DNA of 11,755 nucleotides from Modestobacter sp. Lineage in GTDB: Bacteria; Actinomycetota; Actinomycetes; Mycobacteriales; Geodermatophilaceae. The translations under genes were made by a program, and so were the position numbers. The notes beneath the pieces are model-generated. The model was not told the origin of the DNA and made no database searches. It saw only the letters and a program-made list of their open reading frames with translations. The DNA lies in assembly GCA_025966175.1 (NCBI GenBank), contig JAOPVN010000481.1, forward strand, positions 1 through 11,755, in the 5' to 3' direction. Numbering within the stretch: position 1 is the stretch's first letter; each line of letters begins with the position of its first letter. Below are positions 6,501 through 11,755 of this stretch, piece after piece.

Positions 6501-7922
6501 GTGACCCCTCCTGTGCCCGACCCCTCGGTCGGTCCCGGTCAGGCCGGGGCGCACTCCAGCGGTGCGTCCCCGCACGTCTCCCCGCGTCATACGCGGCTGG
6601 ACCCCCTGGCAGACCGGTACGCAGCACGCACCCATGGCATGAAGAGCTCGGAGATCCGGGCCCTGTTCTCCGTGGTCAGCCGCCCCGAGGTCATCTCTCT
6701 CGCCGGTGGGATGCCGGCGGTGACCGCGCTGCCGCTGGACGTGGTCGGCTCGATGATCGGGGAGCTCGTCTCCGGCATGGGCGCCCAGACGCTGCAGTAC
6801 GGCTCCGGCCAGGGTGATCCCCGGCTGCGTGAGCTGATCTGCGACGTGATGGCCCTCGAGGGCATCACCGACGCCCGCTCCAGCGAAGTCGTCGTCACCG
6901 TCGGCTCCCAGCAGGGTCTGGACCTGGTCACCCGGGTGTTCGTCGACCCCGGCGACGTCATCCTCGCCGAGGCGCCGTCCTACGTGGGTGCCCTCGGCGT
7001 CTTCCAGGCAGCCCAGGCCGAGGTGCGGCACGTCGCGATGGACGACGACGGGCTCATCCCCGAGGCGCTGGAGCAGACGCTGCTGGAGTGCCGCGCGCGC
7101 GGTGACCGGGTCAAGTTCCTCTACACCGTGCCGAACTTCCACAACCCGGCCGGCGTGACCCTCTCCGAGCCGCGGCGCGAGGCGATCATGGCGATCGCCG
7201 AGCAGTACGACCTGCTGGTCATCGAGGACAACCCCTACGGCCTGCTCGGCTTCGACCGGGAGCCGATGCGCGCGTTGCGGGCCCGCAACGAGGAACGCGT
7301 CCTCTACCTGGGCTCGTTCTCCAAGACCTTCTCCCCGGGTCTGCGGGTCGGCTGGGTGCTGGCGCCACTGGCGGTCCGGGAGAAGCTGGTGCTGGCCACC
7401 GAGGCCCAGGTGCTCTGCCCGCCGTCGCTGACCCAGTACGCCGTCGCGCGGTACCTGGACACCCAGCCGTGGCGTGAGCAGATCAAGGTCTTCGCCGAGC
7501 TGTACCGGGAGCGCCGGGACGCCACGCTGGAGTCGCTGTCGGCACTGATGCCCCCGGGGACCACCTGGACCAAGCCGGACGGCGGCTTCTACGTGTGGCT
7601 CAAGCTGCCGCACGGCCTGGACGCCAAGCTCATGCAGCCGCGTGCGGTCGCCGCCCACGTCGCCTACGTCCCCGGGATCGGCTTCTACGCCGACGGGCAG
7701 GGTCGGGAGTACATGCGGCTGTCCTACTGCTATCCGGAGCCGGCGCAGATCCGTGAGGGCGTGCGCCGGCTGGCCCGGGTGATCGAGGCCGAGCTGGACC
7801 TGCACTCCACCTTCGACGCCGTCGACACGGGCACGTTCCGCGCGGTGTCGTCCCGGCCGCTCCCGCCGCCGCCCTACTCGGCACCGCTCATCGGCCCGGC
7901 GACCAGCGACCAGCTGGACTGA
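6501..7922 (+). CDS. PLP-dependent class I/II aminotransferase
   Basis: 473 residues. It is a fold-type I PLP enzyme of the group that includes 2-aminoadipate/LysN-like aminotransferases and MocR catalytic domains, here without an N-terminal DNA-binding domain. Visible motifs are ISLAGGMP (65-72), GSQQGLD (135-141), the TVPNFHNPAGVT stretch (209-220), D243 in IEDNPYG, which contacts the PLP ring nitrogen, the Schiff-base lysine K275 in GSFSKTFSPGLRVGW, and R406 in MRLSYCYP, the substrate carboxylate binder. All catalytic residues are present, so it should be active. The substrate cannot be told from sequence; branched-chain, aromatic or 2-aminoadipate donors are all possible. GTG 6501 is chosen for the TACACT -10 seven bases upstream. 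The first 35 residues and the last 35 are low-complexity and probably disordered. The gene follows cwlM by 38 bases and ends against a hairpin shared with parB. Confidence 0.9.
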   Translation: MTPPVPDPSVGPGQAGAHSSGASPHVSPRHTRLDPLADRYAARTHGMKSSEIRALFSVVSRPEVISLAGGMPAVTALPLDVVGSMIGELVSGMGAQTLQYGSGQGDPRLRELICDVMALEGITDARSSEVVVTVGSQQGLDLVTRVFVDPGDVILAEAPSYVGALGVFQAAQAEVRHVAMDDDGLIPEALEQTLLECRARGDRVKFLYTVPNFHNPAGVTLSEPRREAIMAIAEQYDLLVIEDNPYGLLGFDREPMRALRARNEERVLYLGSFSKTFSPGLRVGWVLAPLAVREKLVLATEAQVLCPPSLTQYAVARYLDTQPWREQIKVFAELYRERRDATLESLSALMPPGTTWTKPDGGFYVWLKLPHGLDAKLMQPRAVAAHVAYVPGIGFYADGQGREYMRLSYCYPEPAQIREGVRRLARVIEAELDLHSTFDAVDTGTFRAVSSRPLPPPPYSAPLIGPATSDQLD

Positions 7923-7923
7923 C

Positions 7924-7964
7924 GACAACATCCCCTTCCGTCAGTGACGGAAGGGGATGTTGTC
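7924..7964. terminator. Bidirectional terminator between the aminotransferase gene and parB
   Basis: GACAACATCCCCTTCCGT (7924-7941) and its exact complement (7947-7964) form a perfect 18-bp stem with a five-base loop; the inverted symmetry extends to 20 bp around base 7944. It starts one base after the aminotransferase stop and ends five bases before the parB stop, so it can serve both converging genes. It is noticeably less GC-rich than its surroundings and has no long T-run. Confidence 0.9.
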
Positions 7965-7969
7965 CCTGG

Positions 7970-9019
7970 TCAGGAGGGTGCGCTGCGCCCGGTGATGTCC
8001 GGGGCCATCATCCCGACGATCCGCTGCAGGTCGTCGACCGAGCCGAACTCGACGACGATCCGCCCCTTGGCCCGGCCGATCTGCACCTTCACCTTCGTCT
8101 CGAAGACATCGGACAGCCGGCCGGCGAGGTCCTCGACCCCCGGCGCCGTCAGCTTGCGGGCCGAGCGACGGGCCGTGGTGGGGCTCTCGGCGACGGCCAT
8201 GGCGACCGCCTCCTCGGTGGCACGCACCGACATGCCCTCCGCGACGATCCGGGTGGCCAGCGCGTCCTGGGCGTCGGCGTCCGGCAGGCCCAGCAGCGCG
8301 CGGGCGTGCCCGGCGGAGATGACCCCGGCGGCGACCCGGGTCTGCACCTTCACCGGCAGCTTCATCAGCCGGATGGTGTTGGTGACCTGGGAGCGGCTGC
8401 GGCCGATCTTGCTGGCCAGCTCCTCGTGGGTGGCGCCGAACTCCTCCAGCAGCTGCTGGTAGGCGGCGGCCTCCTCCAGCGGGTTGAGCTGCACCCGGTG
8501 GATGTTCTCCAGCAGGGCGTCGCGCAGCATCGCGTCGTCCGTGGTGTCCCGGACGATCGCGGGCACCGTCTCCAGTCCCGCGGCCCGGGCGGCGCGCAGC
8601 CGGCGCTCGCCCATGATGAGCTCGTACTGCCCGTTGGCGGCCTCGCGGACGACGATCGGCTGCAGCAGCCCGAACTCGCGCACGGAGTGGGTGAGCTCCT
8701 CCAGCGCCTCGTCGTCGAAGACCTGACGCGGCTGCTTCGGGTTGGGAACGACGTCGCCGACCGGCACCTCGCGCAGGTACGCGCCCGGGACTCCCGCCAC
8801 CTCCTCGAGCACCCGGGCAGGGAGCTCGTGCACCGATGCGGTCCGCCCCTCACCGGCCACCGACGGCGTGGCACCGGTCTGCCCGACCGCAATCACCCCA
8901 GCGGCCTCAGCAGCCTCAGCAGCCTCGGCAGCGCGGGCCGCCGGGGTCGCCGTGGGCGCCGGGGCGCTGGTGGGGATGAGGGCCGCCAGGCCCCGGCCGA
9001 GACCGCCGCGCTTCGTCAC
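7970..9019 (-). CDS. parB: Chromosome partitioning protein ParB (parS-binding CTPase clamp)
   Basis: 349 residues. ParB loads at parS, closes into a CTP-dependent sliding clamp, spreads on nearby DNA and is moved by ParA. The conserved N-terminal ParA-contact motif KRGGLGRGLAALIP is at 3-16. A low-complexity Ala/Glu linker (about 28-40) follows. The CTP-binding core shows GLLQP (117-121), GERRLRA (137-143) and ENIHR (171-175). A helix-turn-helix around 197-220 reads parS, and a C-terminal dimerisation domain occupies about 292-340. The start is GTG at 9019 with AGGAGG four bases upstream; the frame stays open upstream into the parA 3' end, but the motif at residue 3 fixes the start. It is 67 bases downstream of parA in one operon. 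All functional motifs are intact. Confidence 0.97.
   Translation of the reverse strand: MTKRGGLGRGLAALIPTSAPAPTATPAARAAEAAEAAEAAGVIAVGQTGATPSVAGEGRTASVHELPARVLEEVAGVPGAYLREVPVGDVVPNPKQPRQVFDDEALEELTHSVREFGLLQPIVVREAANGQYELIMGERRLRAARAAGLETVPAIVRDTTDDAMLRDALLENIHRVQLNPLEEAAAYQQLLEEFGATHEELASKIGRSRSQVTNTIRLMKLPVKVQTRVAAGVISAGHARALLGLPDADAQDALATRIVAEGMSVRATEEAVAMAVAESPTTARRSARKLTAPGVEDLAGRLSDVFETKVKVQIGRAKGRIVVEFGSVDDLQRIVGMMAPDITGRSAPS
8901..8927 (-). repeat. 9-bp tandem repeat in parB
   Basis: Three near-identical 9-bp units (gcggcctca, gcagcctca, gcagcctcg on the + strand) encode the run AEAAEAAEA in the ParB linker between the ParA-contact motif and the CTPase core. The units are in frame, so slippage would change only linker length. 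Confidence 0.75.
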
Positions 9020-9086
9020 TGGTCCTCCTCGCAGGTGCCCGGGGGCCGCAGGCGCGGCAGGGCGGTGTTCTTGGTGCGCACGGCTG

Positions 9087-10157
9087 TCACGTGGCGTGCC
9101 GCCCGCGCGGGCCCGGGCTCGCGACCGGCTGGCCGAGGACCATCGCCGCGACCGACGGGGGAGCAGGCGGTGCTGCCACCGGAGGCGGCGGCGGGGCCTT
9201 CGACGGTGCTGCGGCCGGGGGCAGCGCGACACCGCGGTGGGCGAACTCGCGCGCCGCCTCGACGTAGCTGGTCGACCCCCGGGAGCCCGGGTCGTAGGTG
9301 AGCACCGACTGTCCGTAGCCCGGCGCCTCACTGACCCGGACGTTGCGCGGGATGACCGCGGTCAGCACCAGGTCGCCGAAGTGGTTGCGGACCTCGTCGG
9401 CGACCTGGTCCGCGAGCTTGGTGCGGCCGTCGTACATGGTGAGCAGGATCGTGCTCACCGAGATGCCCGGGTTCAGGTGCGCCCGGACGAGGTCGATGTT
9501 GGAGAGCAGCTGCCCGAGCCCCTCCAGCGCGTAGTACTCGCACTGGATGGGGATGAGGACCTCGTCCCCGGCGACCAGTGCGTTGAGGGTCAGCAGCCCC
9601 AGCGACGGCGGACAGTCGATGAGCACGTAGTGCGGGCGCTCCTCGGCGGGGAGCTCGTGCAGGTACGCCTCGATCGAGCGGCGCAGCCGGTGCTCACGCG
9701 CGACGACGGAGACCAGCTCGATCTCCGCGCCGGCCAGGTCGATGGTCGCCGGCACGCAGAGGAGGTTCGGACTGGCGGTCGTCGGGTGGGTGACCTCGGC
9801 CAGGGTGTTGTCGCCGACGAGCGCGTCGTAGATCGACGGCGTCCCGACCGTGTGCTCGACACCGAGGGCCGTGCTCGTGTTGCCCTGGGGGTCCAGGTCG
9901 ATCACCAGGGTGCGCAGGCCGTACATCGCCAGGGCCACCCCGAGGTTGACCGTGGAGGTGGTCTTCCCGACGCCGCCCTTCTGGTTGGCGATGGTGACCA
10001 CCCGGATCCGCCCAGGGGCGGGGAGTGGTTCCTGGTCGGCCGCGTGCAGCACCCGGGTCGCCCGCATCGCCTCCATGGCGATCGGGCTGTCGAACTCGGC
10101 ACCGACGCCCTGGTCGGCGGCGAGGCTGGAACGCAGCCGCTCGCCGGGGTCAGTCAT
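9087..10157 (-). CDS. parA: Chromosome partitioning ATPase ParA
   Basis: 356 residues. ParA binds DNA non-specifically as an ATP dimer and is stimulated by ParB to release, driving movement of the origin region. The deviant Walker A is KGGVGKTT (60-67) with signature lysine K60 and catalytic K65; Walker A' is DLDPQGN (87-93), and Walker B is LIDCPPS with D181. Residues 1-50 are a poorly conserved N-terminal extension, and residues about 312-356 are a Pro/Ala-rich tail with a five-proline run, absent from minimal ParA proteins. The ATG at 10157 has AGGAGG eight bases upstream. The two parS palindromes lie between it and rsmG; it is 66 bases from rsmG and 67 from parB, so cotranscription is likely. 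No clear promoter of its own is visible. ParB binding at these sites could also influence its expression (inference). Confidence 0.97.
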   Translation of the reverse strand: MTDPGERLRSSLAADQGVGAEFDSPIAMEAMRATRVLHAADQEPLPAPGRIRVVTIANQKGGVGKTTSTVNLGVALAMYGLRTLVIDLDPQGNTSTALGVEHTVGTPSIYDALVGDNTLAEVTHPTTASPNLLCVPATIDLAGAEIELVSVVAREHRLRRSIEAYLHELPAEERPHYVLIDCPPSLGLLTLNALVAGDEVLIPIQCEYYALEGLGQLLSNIDLVRAHLNPGISVSTILLTMYDGRTKLADQVADEVRNHFGDLVLTAVIPRNVRVSEAPGYGQSVLTYDPGSRGSTSYVEAAREFAHRGVALPPAAAPSKAPPPPPVAAPPAPPSVAAMVLGQPVASPGPRGRHAT

Positions 10158-10179
10158 CGGTGCATCCTCCTCACGGCGT

Positions 10180-10193
10180 GTTCCACGTGGAAC
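10180..10193. other. parS site (proximal to parA)
   Basis: GTTCCACGTGGAAC is a perfect 14-bp palindrome with the CACGTG core of bacterial parS (Bacillus type GTTTCACGTGAAAC). The changes to C and G are symmetrical, so palindromy is kept. It lies just upstream of the parA ribosome binding site, in the usual place beside parAB. Confidence 0.92.
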
Positions 10194-10201
10194 GGCGTCG
10201 G

Positions 10202-10217
10202 TGTTCCACGTGGAACA
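10202..10217. other. parS site (proximal to rsmG)
   Basis: TGTTCCACGTGGAACA is a perfect 16-bp palindrome, identical in its inner 14 bp to the neighbouring site. The two centres are 23 bp apart, about two helical turns. It begins just six bases from the rsmG stop codon, filling the rsmG-parA gap with ParB binding sites. Confidence 0.93.
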
Positions 10218-10223
10218 GGCCGT

Positions 10224-10937
10224 TCACCCGGTCGGACGCGAGGATCGTGGAGCTCCTCCACGCGTCATCACCACCACGGTAGTGGCTGCTGCGCCGAGCT
10301 CGACACCGACAGCCCGGGTGTGCACGTCCCGCATGCCGGCCGCCTCGAGTTCGGGGACCAGTCCGGGCACCTCCGCGGCCGCGCGAGCACCCACCAGGGC
10401 GATCAGTTGCGAGCCCGGGGAGAGCAGTCCGCGGCACCACCCGACGAGCCGGGGGAGCGGTGCCACCGCCCGGGCGGTGACCACGTCTACCGGTCCGACG
10501 GTACGGAGGACGGAGCGCTCCTCGGCCCGGCCGCGCACGACCCGCCACGGCACACCCAGCGCCGTCACGACGTCCTGCAGGAACTCCACCCGGCGGGCCA
10601 TCGGTTCGACCAGGGTCAGCGTCACGTCCGGGCGGGCGAGCCCCAGCGGAACGCCCGGCAGGCCGGCACCGCTGCCGACGTCGACCACCCGGGCACCGAG
10701 CGGTACCACCTCGGCCAGGGCCGCGCTGTTGAGCACGTGCCGCTCCCACAACCGCGGGACCTCCCGTGGGCCGATCAGCCCGCGGACCACGCCGTCGCCG
10801 GCCAGCATGGCCACGTACCGGGCCGCGGCCTCGGTGGCGGGGCCGAACACGGCTTCGGCCATCGGGGGCACTTCCGGAACTGTGTCGTTCTGCAACGGTG
10901 GCGCTGCCCCGTCGGAGGGCTGGTCGGACGAAGTCAC
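10224..10937 (-). CDS. rsmG: 16S rRNA (guanine-N7) methyltransferase RsmG (GidB)
   Basis: 237 residues. RsmG methylates N7 of a guanine in the 530 loop of 16S rRNA (G527 in E. coli numbering) using S-adenosylmethionine; in actinobacteria its loss gives low-level streptomycin resistance. The family stretch GLIGPREVPRLWERHVLNSA (53-72) is followed by the SAM motif VDVGSGAGLPG (85-95), then VEPMARRVEFL (110-120) and DVVTARAVAPL (151-161). Residues 1-28 are an extra, probably disordered tail. The GTG start at 10937 overlaps the jag stop by four bases (GTGA) and has no ribosome binding site, suggesting translation coupled to jag. An internal ATG (M26, before AEAVFG) with GGAAG eight bases upstream is an alternative start. 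Confidence 0.95.
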   Translation of the reverse strand: MTSSDQPSDGAAPPLQNDTVPEVPPMAEAVFGPATEAAARYVAMLAGDGVVRGLIGPREVPRLWERHVLNSAALAEVVPLGARVVDVGSGAGLPGVPLGLARPDVTLTLVEPMARRVEFLQDVVTALGVPWRVVRGRAEERSVLRTVGPVDVVTARAVAPLPRLVGWCRGLLSPGSQLIALVGARAAAEVPGLVPELEAAGMRDVHTRAVGVELGAAATTVVVMTRGGAPRSSRPTG

Positions 10938-11617
10938 GCGTCGGGGAGGACCACGACGCGCCGGTTCGGCTCCTCGCCCTCCGACTCGCTGTGCACCCCG
11001 ACCGCCGCAGCGATGACGTCGTGGACGACCTTGCGCTCGAACGGGTTCATCGCCGAGAGCCGCTCGGGCTGACGGCTCTGCGCCACCCGCTCGGCCGCCG
11101 CCGACGCCAGGCTGCTCAGGTCCGCACGCCGCTTGGCCCGGAAGCCGCCGATGTCCAGCATCAGCCGGCTGCGGACGCCGGTGGACTGCGCCACGGCGAG
11201 CCGGGTCAGCTCCTGCAGCGCCTCCAGCGTCGCGCCGTCCGGGCCGATCAGCGTCTTGAGCTGGCCCCCGACCACCGCGACGGAGGCGCGGTCGCCCTCG
11301 ACGTCGAGGTCGATGTCCCCATCGACGTCCAGGATGTCCAGGAGCCGCTCGAGGTAGTCACCGGCGACGTCACCCTCGCGGACGAGCAGGTTCTCACCGT
11401 CGCCGTCCTCCTCGGCGTCCTCCTCGGCGTCCTCCTCGGCGTCCTCCTCGTCGTCGTCCTCGGCGTCGACCGGCTCGACGACGGCGTCCGCCGACGCCTC
11501 GTCGGGGTCGGGCAGGTCGGGGTCACCGCTCCCGCCGGTCCGGGGCAGCACCGCGTCCGAGGTCGCCTCGGCCGTCGTCACGGTGTCGGTTCCGGTGTGG
11601 TTGTCGGGTGCACTCAC
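10934..11617 (-). CDS. jag: KH/R3H RNA-binding protein Jag (KhpB/EloR)
   Basis: 227 residues. The family binds RNA together with KhpA and affects cell elongation and division in Gram-positives; it is almost always encoded after yidC. Residues 1-78 are highly acidic and contain repeated EEDA units. A KH domain (about 85-155) has its GxxG loop as GPDG (125-128), less basic than the usual GKRG-type loop. The R3H domain has the RxxxH pair R195-H199 in NPFERKVVHDV, followed by EPNRRVVVLP. There is no Jag_N domain at the N-terminus, as seen in other actinobacterial members. The GTG at 11617 has GGAGG at 11624-11628, six bases upstream. The gene overlaps rsmG by four bases and lies 92 bases after yidC. 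Confidence 0.94.
   Translation of the reverse strand: MSAPDNHTGTDTVTTAEATSDAVLPRTGGSGDPDLPDPDEASADAVVEPVDAEDDDEEDAEEDAEEDAEEDGDGENLLVREGDVAGDYLERLLDILDVDGDIDLDVEGDRASVAVVGGQLKTLIGPDGATLEALQELTRLAVAQSTGVRSRLMLDIGGFRAKRRADLSSLASAAAERVAQSRQPERLSAMNPFERKVVHDVIAAAVGVHSESEGEEPNRRVVVLPDA
11405..11452 (-). repeat. 12-bp tandem repeat in jag encoding an acidic tract
   Basis: Four head-to-tail copies of gtcctcctcggc (+ strand) lie at 11405, 11417, 11429 and 11441; the last ends gtc instead of ggc. On the coding strand they give DDEEDAEEDAEEDAEED-type sequence (about residues 55-71). The unit is in frame. Confidence 0.9.
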
Positions 11618-11668
11618 GGGGGTCCTCCAAGGTCGTGCAGGCGGCCGGGCGAACCCGGTGGTCGAGGG

Positions 11669-11704
11669 GCGGGCACGCCGCGGGCTCCGAGCCCGGGTGC
11701 CCGC
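11669..11704 (-). terminator. Compound hairpin in the yidC-jag gap
   Basis: GCGGGCAC (11669-11676) pairs with GTGCCCGC (11697-11704), an 8-bp outer stem. Inside it CGGGC (11681-11685) pairs with GCCCG (11691-11695). It begins five bases after the yidC stop on the - strand. It may partly terminate, stabilise the yidC 3' end or be a processing site. Since jag and rsmG probably depend on upstream transcription, complete termination seems unlikely. Confidence 0.5.
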
Positions 11705-11709
11705 GCCGG

Positions 11710-11755
11710 TCAGCGGCGCTTGCGCTTGCCGCGGTTGGCCGGCCCGGCCGAGCCG
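11710..11755 (-). CDS. yidC: YidC membrane insertase, last 14 codons (5' part outside window)
   Basis: Reading leftward from the window edge, a frame ends with ...SAGPANRGKRKRR and a TGA at 11712-11710. The basic, Lys/Arg-rich end is typical of actinobacterial YidC, and the position immediately before jag is where yidC lies in nearly all actinobacteria. The fragment is too short for a domain match, so the identity rests on tail composition and gene order. YidC inserts and folds membrane proteins, alone or with SecYEG. Confidence 0.75.
   Translation of the reverse strand, partial: GSAGPANRGKRKRR

Noticed and set aside
9086..9098. TGTCACGTGGCG at the parA stop codon as a third parS site
   Set aside because: It shares the CACGTG core but the flanks are not palindromic and do not match the two clear sites; it also lies inside coding sequence.
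10160..10165. Mini-ORF ATG-CAC-CGA-TGA overlapping the parA start as a possible regulatory uORF
   Set aside because: The AGGAGG lies directly against this ATG with no usable spacing, while it has ideal eight-base spacing to the parA ATG.
8742..11072. 776-codon open frame on the + strand across parB, parA, rsmG and jag
   Set aside because: It is antisense to four genes with complete family motifs. Long antisense frames are expected at this GC content, the translation is Arg/Gly/Pro/His-rich without any domain, and it crosses the parS sites.
1..11755. Search for a novel defence, mobile or biosynthetic system
   Set aside because: All genes belong to the conserved origin-proximal core. No transposase, integrase, toxin-antitoxin pair, CRISPR repeat, tRNA or compositional break was seen.

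Overview
The window is a very GC-rich chromosomal segment with the gene order typical of the origin-proximal region of Actinobacteria: murJ, a MurJ-partner pseudokinase, trxB, trxA, cwlM and a PLP aminotransferase on the + strand, converging on yidC-jag-rsmG-parA-parB on the - strand. The same neighbourhood (mviN, trxB2-trxC, cwlM, parB-parA-gid-jag-yidC) lies next to dnaA in Mycobacterium. The origin should therefore lie beyond the right edge, past yidC. The base composition, the separate murJ and pseudokinase genes and the aminotransferase beside cwlM suggest a Geodermatophilaceae- or Frankia-like actinomycete. That placement is inference; no 16S or other marker is present.

Left part (1-3559): envelope precursor export. 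The lipid II flippase MurJ is followed by a separate membrane protein with a dead kinase domain, one transmembrane helix and an outside discoidin-like domain. In mycobacteria these parts are fused in one protein, MviN.

Middle (3560-5186): a thioredoxin reductase/thioredoxin pair. It is preceded by a very good match to a SigR/SigH-type (thiol-oxidative stress) promoter and followed by two hairpins, the second strong. The promoter position implies a leaderless trxB message starting at 3690.

Next (5187-7964): cwlM, a cytoplasmic amidase-like protein known in mycobacteria as a PknB-controlled regulator of peptidoglycan precursor synthesis, and a class I/II aminotransferase of unknown substrate that also looks leaderless. 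An 18-bp-stem hairpin at 7924-7964 closes both converging transcription units.

Right part (7965-11755, - strand): the chromosome segregation pair parA-parB, two parS palindromes between rsmG and parA, the 16S rRNA methyltransferase rsmG, the KH/R3H RNA-binding protein jag (khpB), and the last codons of yidC.

No defence island, mobile element, CRISPR array, tRNA or rRNA gene was seen, and I found no new system. The items most worth a second look are the trxB promoter with its leaderless start, the split MviN architecture, the altered catalytic position and C-terminal threonines of CwlM, and the paired parS sites. No stretch over 300 bases lacks a gene; the longest gap is 5099-5334.
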